Part shown: positions 20,032 to 28,401 of the stretch, one piece after another
Numbering within the stretch: position 1 is the stretch's first letter
Layout: each line of letters starts with the position of its first letter
Origin: Elusimicrobiota bacterium
GTDB taxonomy: Bacteria; Elusimicrobiota; Elusimicrobia; UBA1565; UBA9628
Reading direction: 5' to 3'
Length of the DNA stretch: 64,000 bases
Assembly (NCBI GenBank): GCA_016194705.1
Contig: JACQAZ010000015.1
Location: forward strand, 122,453-186,452
The notes under the pieces: model-generated
Told to the model about the DNA's origin: nothing
The model's database searches: none
Seen by the model: only the letters and a program-made list of their open reading frames with translations
Program-made: the position numbers and the translations under genes

Positions 20032-21603
20032 TTAAGGTATCAATCCCGACTCGATGAAGATCTTGGGCTCGACGGCCAAGTCGATCTTGCGGCCGTGGAA
20101 TTCGGAGGCCGTGACGATCTGCTCGAAGTTCCATTTGAGCAAGGTCGACTTATACGACGCGCCGGAGGTGACCCCGGCGAAATCCGCGGTCGTGGCGACC
20201 TTGCCCGTGTCCGAGATGATGTAGCTGTCGAACTTGTCCCAGATCGTGCCCGTGCCGTTGGCCGAGAAGACCACTTGGTGGATGAGGCCCGGCTCGGTGT
20301 AGGTGCAGTCGGGCGGCGAGCAGGCCGGCGGGTTCTGCACGGTCGTCACGTTGGTGAACGCGACCTCGGCGCCTCCCATGCTGCAAATGTTTCCCGGGCT
20401 GCCGCAAGCCGCTCCCGCCCCGCCCGCGGGAGCCCAGCTGGTGTGCATGACGCCGTTGAAGGTGAGCTGGTTCGTGTTGAAAAGGGTCTGGAAGAACGGC
20501 TGGTTGTTGGCGGGATCGTTGACGCCGGGATTGTTCACGGTCAGGCCTACGAAGGTGTTCGTCTTGGGATCGAAAGCGGCGGTCACCTTGTCGGCCGCGA
20601 CGCCGTCGTTGTTGACGTCGATCATATGGCCGCCGGCGCTGACCTCGAGCATGTTGTCGATCGTGTTGGAGCGGCCGGTGTCGTAGCTCGTCAGGAAGAA
20701 CGGGCAGGCCGCCCCGATGCAGCCCGGGAGCATGCGCAGGGCCAGGGAGATGTCGTCGGGAAGGGTCTGGTTGAAGACGCCGTGATAATAGAAGTAATCG
20801 AAGCGGTCGGCGCGCGAGTCGAGCACGACGAGCTTGAAGTCGGTCGGCCGCGGCCGCACAATGTACTCCTCGATCCTGACGCGGTTGCCGTTGACGTCGA
20901 TGATCGCCTTGCCCTCTTGGAAGATCGCGTTCTTGGACTCGATGGCCGCGGCCGCCTGGACCTGCTCCTTGCTCATCTGCAGACCGACCTCGCGTTTGGC
21001 GACCTCCTTGAGCTTGTCGGCCGGGCCCTGCGTGCCCCCGGCCGCCTGGTGCTCGACCGAGGAGAGGCCCTTGTCGGTCACGCGCAGGCGGTCGCCGTCG
21101 CGCAGCAGGGCTTCGTTGCCGCGGTGATCGGCCACGGCTAGTATTCCGGTGAACATCTGCACCGCGGTATGGCCCTGCTCGTTGACGATCATGATGAAGT
21201 CCGTGCCGCGCACGGAGCAGACCGCCGTCGGGGTGTGCACGTCGAAGCGCTTGCCCACGACGTGCTTGATGAAGGCCCGCAGGCTCCCCAGGCCCAAGTG
21301 CATCGAGTTGCCGTCGGAAGCCTCGTCGAGTGTGAAATTGCTTTGCGGGCCGAGCTCGATGCGCGAGCCGTCGGGGAAGGTCAAAGTCGCCTTGGCCGCC
21401 TTTTCCGTGCGCAGCTGGTCCCCGCCGGAGAGGGTGGAGCCTGCCGCGATGCGCCTCCAGGATTTCTGGCCTGCGCTGACCAGCATGGCGCTCACACCGC
21501 CGACGGCCTCGGTCAATTTGGCGGAGGCCAGGGCGTCGGAGGAGCAGACCGTCAGGAGGAAGGACGACAGCGCGAGCGAGACGCAGAGGTCCCGAAAGGA
21601 AAT
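20032..21603 (-). CDS. FecR-domain periplasmic/exported protein
   Basis: The segment VGGVSAMLVSAGQKSWRRIA through GDQLRTEKAAKATLTFPDGS, ELGPQSNFTL, HTPTAVCSVRGTDF and the following strands is a clear FecR domain (about residues 33-165). A long C-terminal part of unknown fold follows. FecR domains usually sit in the periplasm as signal-relay or anti-sigma-linked modules. The open frame continues upstream of the first TTG (21516) through a good signal peptide (DLCVSLALSSFLLTVC to DALASA), so the start must be further up. No ATG, GTG or TTG exists there before the TAA at 21682-21684. ATT at 21603 (annotated, 523 residues) or ATC at 21627 are the candidates. It is first in the operon with the barrel and the giant protein. 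Confidence 0.75.
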   Translation of the reverse strand: MSFRDLCVSLALSSFLLTVCSSDALASAKLTEAVGGVSAMLVSAGQKSWRRIAAGSTLSGGDQLRTEKAAKATLTFPDGSRIELGPQSNFTLDEASDGNSMHLGLGSLRAFIKHVVGKRFDVHTPTAVCSVRGTDFIMIVNEQGHTAVQMFTGILAVADHRGNEALLRDGDRLRVTDKGLSSVEHQAAGGTQGPADKLKEVAKREVGLQMSKEQVQAAAAIESKNAIFQEGKAIIDVNGNRVRIEEYIVRPRPTDFKLVVLDSRADRFDYFYYHGVFNQTLPDDISLALRMLPGCIGAACPFFLTSYDTGRSNTIDNMLEVSAGGHMIDVNNDGVAADKVTAAFDPKTNTFVGLTVNNPGVNDPANNQPFFQTLFNTNQLTFNGVMHTSWAPAGGAGAACGSPGNICSMGGAEVAFTNVTTVQNPPACSPPDCTYTEPGLIHQVVFSANGTGTIWDKFDSYIISDTGKVATTADFAGVTSGASYKSTLLKWNFEQIVTASEFHGRKIDLAVEPKIFIESGLIP

Positions 21604-21678
21604 GGCAACGCCCCGTCTCGCGACGATTGATTGTTTCGGCGTAGAGGTCCCTGACCGACCGCTCGAGTGCTTCTTGCG

Positions 21679-21707
21679 AGTTTAGCAGACGATATTGGCC
21701 GCGTCAA
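21679..21707 (-). promoter_or_regulatory. Promoter of the FecR/barrel/giant operon
   Basis: On the minus strand TTGACG (21702-21707) and TAAACT (21679-21684) are separated by 17 bp, a near-consensus sigma70-type promoter. Transcription would start near 21672, leaving about 70 nt before the proposed ATT start of the FecR gene. Confidence 0.65.
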
Positions 21708-21769
21708 GGGATTCCCCGATGTGATTTTAGTCAAGGTCGCGCGGCGTAACTTTGATAGAATCCCGTGCC

Positions 21770-22966
21770 ATGACGAGGCTGAAATTCGCGGCGCTATCAA
21801 TGGCCGGATGGTCGCTCTTCGCCGTGTTCGGCATCCGCTCCGGCCACCTGGGGCTGGGCGGCTGGTGCACGGACCACAACTCGCACGTCGACAGCGCGAT
21901 ACTGTTCGCCTACCGCGGATTCGACATCTACCGAAAACCGATCGCGAGCCTCGCACGCCCGAGCGCGAGCCCGAAGGCTCAGGAATACGCCTCACGCTAC
22001 GGCTGGCCGGCGGAGGCGATCTACGAGCTCCCCGACAGGTCGAAGCCCGAGCCCCTTCTGATCAACGGGCCAACCATCCCGCACCTCTATCCCCCGGGGG
22101 CGCTGCTTTACGCCGCGCCGGAGGCTATATTAAAGGAAGCCTTCGGGTTGGCCCCCAAGACCGTCGCGAGGCTGAGCCTGCTCAAGTTCTTGCTGGCGGC
22201 TCACCTGCTGCTGTGGCTGCTGGCCGAGGCCTTGCTGCGAGGACGCGACGACGGCTCGGGCCGAAACCTGGCGTTTTGGATCATACTTCCGATGGCGTAT
22301 CTAGAGACCATCGGCTGGGCTCTCGGCGGAATCTATGACGGCGCCGCGATCGCGGCCGTGGTCCTGTGCGCCCTCGCTCTGGGCCGCAGGCGGGGCCTGG
22401 CCGCGGTCTTCTTCTATTGCCTCGCGGCGTTTCTTCACTTCCGCGCCCTTTGGTTCCTGCCGCTGCTCGGGCGCGGGCTTTGGCTCTGTTGGAGCGGCGG
22501 AGAATACCGGCTGCGCGGCCGACGCGCGCAGATCGCTGCCGCCGTCTCGGCGGCGATGCTGGGCTTGAGCGCCTGGTCGTTTTTCCTGATCTATCCCGCT
22601 CTTGCGGGCATGGGCGCGCGGAATTATTTCTACCTCGACGCGGACCTGGATTCGCTGGTGCGTCTGGCCTACATGCTCGTGCCGCTGGCCTTCGTCGGCG
22701 CAGCGCTGGCGCGCAATCGCGCCTGGCTGCTGCTGGCCTGCCTTTCCTGGACGCTCGTCATGCTCTGCCGCAGCCCCTTCGTGCAGATGTGGCACAGCCT
22801 TTTCCTGCTGCCGCTGTTTGCGATGACCGGCCTCGGGGAAAAATCGGCCGCGCGCAGCGTAGTGCTGGCTCTTCTAGCCTACCTCGTCATGGCGAGCCTC
22901 GCCTTCACGCGCTTTCCGTTCAGCGGCGTGCTGGCGCTCGACGTCGCCAAGGAATTATTCGGCTGA
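21770..22966 (+). CDS. Multi-spanning GT-C type glycosyltransferase (GT87/DUF2029-like)
   Basis: This 398-residue protein has about nine to ten hydrophobic segments, an N-terminal membrane helix followed by a lumenal-type loop (residues about 30-110) with IPHLYPPGALL, typical of GT87/DUF2029 mannosyltransferase-like membrane enzymes. Such enzymes use polyprenyl-phosphate sugars outside the cytoplasmic membrane; the donor and acceptor here are unknown. The ATG at 21770 is preceded by an extended -10 (TG then TAGAAT at 21756-21761) only 8 nt upstream and no Shine-Dalgarno, so the mRNA is probably leaderless. An upstream TTG at 21752 would fall inside the -10 region. The gene overlaps the convergent neighbour by 12 bp at the 3' end. 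Confidence 0.65.
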   Translation: MTRLKFAALSMAGWSLFAVFGIRSGHLGLGGWCTDHNSHVDSAILFAYRGFDIYRKPIASLARPSASPKAQEYASRYGWPAEAIYELPDRSKPEPLLINGPTIPHLYPPGALLYAAPEAILKEAFGLAPKTVARLSLLKFLLAAHLLLWLLAEALLRGRDDGSGRNLAFWIILPMAYLETIGWALGGIYDGAAIAAVVLCALALGRRRGLAAVFFYCLAAFLHFRALWFLPLLGRGLWLCWSGGEYRLRGRRAQIAAAVSAAMLGLSAWSFFLIYPALAGMGARNYFYLDADLDSLVRLAYMLVPLAFVGAALARNRAWLLLACLSWTLVMLCRSPFVQMWHSLFLLPLFAMTGLGEKSAARSVVLALLAYLVMASLAFTRFPFSGVLALDVAKELFG

Positions 22967-24028
22967 GGCGGCGGCCTTCTCGAGACGCCCGAGAAGCGCT
23001 TGATCCTCCAGCCGTCCGAACGGAGGGTCGGAGAAGAAAAGCGAGAAGACCGCGTACGAAGACCAGGATAGGACCAGGGTCGCCCCGGTGAGGAAGTCAT
23101 AAAATCGCTGGTGGCCGTAGTCGGCGAAAAGGCCGTAAAGCATCGTCAGGCTCGCCAATTGGTAGAAGTGCATCATCGTGTTGTGGCTGATGGCGCCCGT
23201 CCGCCGCATCTTGTTTATGGCCGGAGTCAGCGGCCCTCCCGAGACTATGCCTTGAAAAATATTCTTGAAGATGAGCCAGATGCCGTAGCCCGAGTACACG
23301 AGAGGATTTTCCCCCAGAGGACCCAACACGAGACGGTTCAGGAAAGTGACGGCACAGAGCTGAAAATACACGAAGAAGAAATCGCCCAGATAAGCCGGTC
23401 CGACCCGCAGCATCCCGGTCATGCGTCCCAGGAACTTCATGTAGGTCTGCCCGAACACGGTGAAGACCGCGTCCTGGAGCTGGTACCAGCTGGTCGACAC
23501 GACCGCGCGGACCATCGGAAGGTCTCCCTTGCGCACGGCCGCGACCGTAAAAAACAGGCGCACGGCCAGATTGAGGCCGAAGGTCTTCGTCGCGAGATAC
23601 ATGAAGTCCTGGCGATTGGGCTTGGTCATGCATGACGTAAAGGTCGTCTTCATGTTCTCGAGCTGAAGATACTTGGGCTCAAACTCGAAGAACTGGCGAG
23701 GCCCCGCATCGGAATCAGAACCCCTGCCGCCCGACCCTGACCCCACGCACTCGAGCTTGGCGCAGCGACGGCGCAGCATCCTGATCATGCGGCGGTCCTC
23801 GGGCGCGACGTCCGCGACGCCGCCTCCAAGACCCTCGGAGTACGTCCGCGTCGGGAACGCGACGAACAGAATATGGGAGTCCTTCGGCAGGTCGTCCGGG
23901 TCGAGGGTCTTGAGCTGGACGGGCTGGCTGTCGAGGAGTTCTTTGCCGCGGCAGAAGAGATAGCCGCGCTTGGGCCCGGGCAAGTCGACGGCCAGGGCCA
24001 CGATTGTCTCGGGATCGACGGAGCTCAC
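22955..24028 (-). CDS. Multi-spanning membrane protein of unknown family, paralogue of the 28.4-29.8 kb gene
   Basis: The GTG at 24028 overlaps the TGA of the preceding gene (GTGA), giving a 357-residue protein; the same frame upstream has no plausible coding sense. Residues about 1-115 form a soluble N-terminal part unlike the paralogue. From TKPNRQD onward it matches the C-terminal domain of the gene at 28398-29783 almost line by line: STSWYQLQDA, FTVFGQTYMKFLG, NRLVLGPLGENPLVYS, SGGxLxPxINKMR and YQLASLTM are shared. Five or six hydrophobic segments suggest an inner-membrane protein. I recognise no characterised family. It is the last gene of the amylase operon, so a role in glucan handling or export is possible but only inferred. 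Confidence 0.8.
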   Translation of the reverse strand: MSSVDPETIVALAVDLPGPKRGYLFCRGKELLDSQPVQLKTLDPDDLPKDSHILFVAFPTRTYSEGLGGGVADVAPEDRRMIRMLRRRCAKLECVGSGSGGRGSDSDAGPRQFFEFEPKYLQLENMKTTFTSCMTKPNRQDFMYLATKTFGLNLAVRLFFTVAAVRKGDLPMVRAVVSTSWYQLQDAVFTVFGQTYMKFLGRMTGMLRVGPAYLGDFFFVYFQLCAVTFLNRLVLGPLGENPLVYSGYGIWLIFKNIFQGIVSGGPLTPAINKMRRTGAISHNTMMHFYQLASLTMLYGLFADYGHQRFYDFLTGATLVLSWSSYAVFSLFFSDPPFGRLEDQALLGRLEKAAASAE

Positions 24029-25287
24029 AGAGTCACCATGACATGGTCGAAGATTTTGGGCAGGCCGTCCGGCGGCGAGCCGTCCACAGTATAGAACTTC
24101 CAGTCCTCTTTGACGTTCGAGATCCCGCGCGGCTCGCCGAGATAGCCGTCCCAAGTGGAGACGAAGACCTTGACCCCCCGCCAATCCCCGACAGAGTCGA
24201 AGAAGCGGCTCGAGAAGGTGAAGGTCACGGTCTTGGCCTTTCCGTCGGCCGACTGGGCGATGTCGCCGATGATCGGGGCGCCGTAGGCATCCGCCGTCGA
24301 GTCCTCGGCGGAAAACGAGCGCGCCCCCCAGCCGTGGAGCTGGAAGCCCAGCGAGTATTTGAAATCGCCGCGAGCGCAATCGAGGCGAGGCAGCGCGCTA
24401 CGTGCCGGTCGTCCCGGCAGCTCGAAGAACGCGTTGAAATAGACGTGGTCGTAGCCGTTGGGCGGGTTCCAGTCCGAGCTCACGCGCGCCATGCGGAGCA
24501 CGAGGCGCAGATCGCGGCCGCTCGTGAGAATCTCGATTCCCTTGACCGAGATTTGGCCGTCGTAGCTCGGTTCTGCGGGAGGCTTGAGGTTCGAGCTTTT
24601 CACCCCCGCGGCTTTGGCCAGCCGCCGGTAGGGATTCTCGACCGTCAGCGGCCAATCCGCGGAGAGGGCCAGGTCCCCGGCCTTGGTCTTGGCCAGCAGG
24701 CCGATGCGGTGGCGGCCGTTATCGAGCCGCGCGGAGTCGAACTCGAAGGTCCCCGCCGAGGGCTCCTCGATCCGGATCATGCGGTCGAAGCTGGCGTCGC
24801 AGATCACGTGCAGCTGGTCGATCGCGGCCGCGGAGTCCAAGGCGTAGCGCAGTGCGATCCTGCCGCGCCGAGAGACCGGAGGCTTGAGGGTGACCGCCGG
24901 CTTGCCGGCGCGCGAGGGCGTGGCCGCGCGATCGCGCTTGAGCACCAAGAACGAGTCCGGCGGCATGACGAGCACATCGGACAAGCTCTCGAGCGAGCTG
25001 TCCGAGGCGAGCTGCGTCGTAAAGCGGCGTCTTCGCCGGTCCAGGCGGAAGGCCATGCGGTCGGGCGCGGTGTTGAAGACGACCAAGTAGCTCTCGCGCC
25101 CCTTGGTCATCGAGTAGGCCAGCACGCCGCACTGGGCGCAAGAGGCCTCGATCCGGCAGCGCCCTCGCCGCAGGGCCGGGCGCTCGTCTCTGAAGCGTAC
25201 GAGTTTGGCCAGGAACCGCGCGCGCTCGGAGTTGGGGTCGAAGTCCTCCTCGCGGAACATGTTCTGGCGCGGTCCGGTCAGGCCCGC
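24025..25287 (-). pseudogene. C-terminal part of a GH13 amylase separated by an in-frame amber codon
   Basis: This segment continues in the same frame directly after the TAG at 25288-25290. It begins AGLTGPRQNMFREEDF, the normal continuation of a GH13 enzyme after the GTE motif. It then has the end of the catalytic barrel (FLAKLVRFRDERPALRRG), a GH13 C-terminal beta domain, and about 230 residues resembling a glucodextranase-type C-terminal domain (HVYFNAFFEL, GWGARSF, FVSTWDGYLGEP). If translated separately the first ATG is at 25260 (411 residues). Whether it is made is doubtful. It overlaps the next gene by GTGA. Confidence 0.7.
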
Positions 25288-26424
25288 CTAGGTGCCGTAG
25301 TAGACGCAGGGGATGCCGGGCAAGGTGAACAAAGCGACCAAAGATTGGCGCGCGGCGGGCCAGGCGGCGCGGCCGCTCATACGCTCGACGTCGTGATTGT
25401 CGAGGAAGTTGACCCATAGGCCGGCGTTGACGCGCCGGGCCCTGAGCGGCCCGCGGATCAGCTCGGTGGCGGCCTTGCGGTAGAAGACCTGGCCCAGGGC
25501 CTCGTTGAGGGGATGGTCGATCGCGGAATCGAGTCGTTGAACTCCCTTGCGTTTCCCAGCTATATAGCGGTTGACCGCGTTGTAGTCGTAGGACCAGACC
25601 TCGGCGAACGAGAAGAAATCCTTTACGCCCTTGGAGCGCGCGAAGGGCTTGATCCCGGGATCCTTGGAGCTCTTCTTGTGAAGAAAGTCTTCGTAAAATT
25701 CCTCGGGCGTGTAGTAGACGGTGTCGACGCGAAAACCGTCGACGCCGACGGCCTCGATCCAGTAGCGGTAGATCTCGCGCATGCGCGCCGCGGCCAGAGG
25801 GCTCCTCAGGTTGATGTCGTCGAGATCGCCCATCGCGTAGGTCAAGGTCTGCTTGCGGTCCTTGAAGTCTGAGATGTTGGGAGTGAAGTTGTAGACGGCC
25901 GCGCTGCGATGCTCCGCGAAGTTCGGATTGTTCATCGCGAAGACGGGGTCGTTGGGCGCGCCGGCGCCGAGGTCCTTCCAATTGCGCTCGGGATGCTTGG
26001 GGTCGTAGCCCTTGGCCTCCACCGTGAAATAATTGCCGGTGTGGTTGACCACGATGTCCTGGATCACCTTGAGGCCGAGCCGATGAGCCTCTTGGACCAG
26101 CAGGCGGTATTCCTCGAGCGTGCCGAAGTGCGGGTCGATCTTCGTGAAATCCTGCGCCCAGTAGCCGTGATAGCCGCGCGTGGCGATGTAGGGATTGGCC
26201 CACTGGTTGCGCACGGGCGGCGTGATCCAGACGGCCGAGAAGCCCAGGCGCTTGATGTGCGGAAGTTTCTCGATGATCCCTTTGAGGTCGCCGCCCTGGA
26301 AGCAGTCGTCGTTCTTGGGGTCGAACTCCCCCTGGCCGAAGTCGTCGTTGGTCTTGTCGCCGTTCCAGAAGCGGTCGATCAGGATGAAGTAGATGCTGCG
26401 GTCACGCCAGGAGTCTAGGCTCAC
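25288..26424 (-). CDS. GH13 alpha-amylase, catalytic part, ending at an internal TAG
   Basis: The GTG at 26424 starts 6 bp after the upstream amylase ends. There is no signal peptide, so this copy looks cytoplasmic. GH13 landmarks are present: substrate-loop text IYFILIDRFWNGD, region I DIVVNHTGN, region II GFRVDTVYY (nucleophile Asp), region III FSFAEVWSY (acid/base Glu) and region IV FLDNHDVER. The frame then reads IPCVYYGT followed by TAG at 25288-25290, where family members have YYGTE; a single G-to-T change from GAG would explain it. The fragment is 378 residues and lacks barrel strand 8 and the C-domain, so it is probably inactive unless the stop is a sequencing error or is read through. 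TAG is a normal stop elsewhere in the window (for example 31667-31669 and 42058-42060). Confidence 0.8.
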   Translation of the reverse strand: MSLDSWRDRSIYFILIDRFWNGDKTNDDFGQGEFDPKNDDCFQGGDLKGIIEKLPHIKRLGFSAVWITPPVRNQWANPYIATRGYHGYWAQDFTKIDPHFGTLEEYRLLVQEAHRLGLKVIQDIVVNHTGNYFTVEAKGYDPKHPERNWKDLGAGAPNDPVFAMNNPNFAEHRSAAVYNFTPNISDFKDRKQTLTYAMGDLDDINLRSPLAAARMREIYRYWIEAVGVDGFRVDTVYYTPEEFYEDFLHKKSSKDPGIKPFARSKGVKDFFSFAEVWSYDYNAVNRYIAGKRKGVQRLDSAIDHPLNEALGQVFYRKAATELIRGPLRARRVNAGLWVNFLDNHDVERMSGRAAWPAARQSLVALFTLPGIPCVYYGT

Positions 26425-26430
26425 GGCTTC

Positions 26431-28401
26431 CTAGCGCCGCGTGAAGACGCGCACGCCATGCGCTCGGACCTGCACGGAGACTCGAGAGCCTCCTTCGATG
26501 GGGGCATGGGCGGTCACAGTGTAGCCGGGATCGAGCTCATCCGCAAGCGTCGTGCCCACCGGCGTGAGGCCGGAATCGACCCACATCTCGGCCAAGCGCG
26601 CCTCGTTGGCCGTGTTCATCACGACCAAGACCTCCTGGCCGTTGTAGATGCGGCTGAAGGCCGAGATCCCGGGGCCTCCAGTCTCGGTGTAGCGGAAGTA
26701 CTGCAGGCCCCTCCGGAGAGGCGCAAGGTCCTTGCGCAGCTTGCCCAGGCGTTTGAAGAACCGGAAGGATTCCGACGCGGTGTCGAACTTGTCGCCGGCC
26801 GAGCTCTTCGACTTGAACTGTCCGCTCCCCCACATGTCCTCGCGGTTGCGCGGATCGGCGGGCAGGAAGGGTCCCTCGGGGTCAAGGCGGTCGATGGCCT
26901 GCCGGAAGGCCTGCTCGGTGCCGTAGTAGACCAAAGGGATTCCCGTGGAGAAGAGCAGATGCGAGAAGGCGAGCTTCAATATCGACAGCGGCTCGCCGTC
27001 CCGAAGGAAGCGGTAGACGTCGTTGTTGTCGATGAAGCGCATGAAGCTCCCGGACGCCGGTCCCCAAGCTTCAAGGTTCTTCTGAAGGCTCTCTTCGATG
27101 GCGCGCGTGGGGGCCTTGCCGTGCAAGGCGTAGTTTTCCCGCCGGTAGGCCGGGTAGTTGTAGGCGCTGTAGGTGCCGTCGATCCCGACGAACGGAGTGA
27201 TCTCGGAGTCGACCCCGGAGGAGTTCTCCGGGATGATGAGGAAATCGGCTTTTCCCATCCGCGCGGCGTAGGCCCGAGTCTCGTCGACCAGCTTGCGGTA
27301 GAACCCGGGCGCGAAGTGCTTGACCGCGTCGAGGCGGATGCCGTCGACGTCGGTCTCCTTCATCCACCATTTCAGGATGTGGATCAGGAGTTCCTGGGTC
27401 GCCGGATTGTCCGCGGCGAAGTGGCGGTAGTTGGGAGGGAAGTCGCCGCTGACGGACTGCCCGTGATCGTTCCAGTTGTCGATGACGCCGCGGCGCGTGA
27501 AGTGTTCCGCCTGGGCTAATTCAACGGGTTTCAGTTGGGCCGTCCACTCGCCGATCTCCTTGGGCGGGCCGTCGCCGCGGTACTTGCTGCCTTCCTTGTA
27601 CTCGAAGACCGGACCCGCGTGGTTGGTGACCCAGTCCATGATGACGCGGATGCCGCGCTTGTGCGCCTCGGCGACGAGTGTCTTGACATCTTCCATGGTT
27701 CCTAAATTCGGGTCGACGGCCATGAAATGGATCGGCGCGTAGCCGTGGTAGGAGTCCGGCGGGTTCAGGAGCAAGGGCGAGAGCAGGATCGCTGTCGCCT
27801 CCGACTCCTTGATGTAGTCGAGCTTCGAGATCAGGCCCTTGATGTTTCCGCCGTGGCGCGTCACGCCGTCCTTTGGATCGCCGACGGTCTGGCAGTCCCC
27901 GGCGCGGCAGAAGCGGTCTAGCACGACCGAGTAGACGAGCTCGTCGCGCCAATCCGCGGGAGACGGGTAGTACTTCCGGTTGGGATCCAGAGCGATGGAA
28001 GTCTGCTTGATCGAATCGGGAGCCTCGAAGGGCGCGTCGGCCAGCGGCTGGGGAAGCGCCGAGGGTCCGAACGGCTCGGCCAGGCGCTGCTGCAAGGCAT
28101 CGGCGAACTCGGCGGAGGGCTGCGAGGGATCCTCAATGCGCCGCGAGGCCCCGATCTCGGGGATCGGGATGACGGCGGTCTCCCCAGGGATGGCCGGGAC
28201 CTGCGTCAACTCGGGAACGACGGCCTCGGCAGGACGCAGCCCGAGGCCGGTCTGGAGGTCGAGCGGCTTGGCGAGACTGGTTCCAAGACGAACATCCGAG
28301 ACCCTAATATCGAGGGGCTTGACGACGTCGGAGGCCAGGATAGGGCCGGCCGCGATGAGGAGGCTGAGCGCGGCGGCGCCGAGCGTCTTCAGGAGCCTCA
28401 T
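26431..28401 (-). CDS. Secreted GH13 alpha-amylase family enzyme
   Basis: This 656-residue protein starts with an ATG at 28401 that overlaps the stop of the preceding gene (ATGA). A signal peptide (LGAAALSLLIAAGPILAS) is followed by a Pro-rich region to about residue 130, then the GH13 barrel: LVYSVVLDRF, region I DWVTNHAG, region II GIRLDAVKHF (nucleophile Asp), region III LIIPENSSG (acid/base Glu), region IV FIDNNDVYRF and TGIPLVYYGTE. A C-terminal beta domain follows. The usual His of region IV (NHD) is Asn here, which in many family members lowers alpha-glucan hydrolysis, so activity or specificity may be altered. It is exported, probably to the periplasm or outside, to cut alpha-glucans, and is co-transcribed with a second amylase and two paralogous membrane proteins. 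Confidence 0.88.
   Translation of the reverse strand: MRLLKTLGAAALSLLIAAGPILASDVVKPLDIRVSDVRLGTSLAKPLDLQTGLGLRPAEAVVPELTQVPAIPGETAVIPIPEIGASRRIEDPSQPSAEFADALQQRLAEPFGPSALPQPLADAPFEAPDSIKQTSIALDPNRKYYPSPADWRDELVYSVVLDRFCRAGDCQTVGDPKDGVTRHGGNIKGLISKLDYIKESEATAILLSPLLLNPPDSYHGYAPIHFMAVDPNLGTMEDVKTLVAEAHKRGIRVIMDWVTNHAGPVFEYKEGSKYRGDGPPKEIGEWTAQLKPVELAQAEHFTRRGVIDNWNDHGQSVSGDFPPNYRHFAADNPATQELLIHILKWWMKETDVDGIRLDAVKHFAPGFYRKLVDETRAYAARMGKADFLIIPENSSGVDSEITPFVGIDGTYSAYNYPAYRRENYALHGKAPTRAIEESLQKNLEAWGPASGSFMRFIDNNDVYRFLRDGEPLSILKLAFSHLLFSTGIPLVYYGTEQAFRQAIDRLDPEGPFLPADPRNREDMWGSGQFKSKSSAGDKFDTASESFRFFKRLGKLRKDLAPLRRGLQYFRYTETGGPGISAFSRIYNGQEVLVVMNTANEARLAEMWVDSGLTPVGTTLADELDPGYTVTAHAPIEGGSRVSVQVRAHGVRVFTRR

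Noticed and set aside
22955..24379. Longer form of the last operon gene starting at 24379
   Set aside because: The extra 117 codons overlap the amylase C-terminal domain in another frame and read as Arg-rich nonsense; the GTGA overlap at 24028 fits.
24025..26424. Recoding of TAG as an amino acid in this organism
   Set aside because: TAG ends several clear genes here (31667-31669, 31673-31675, 42058-42060), so a single local amber is better explained by mutation or error.
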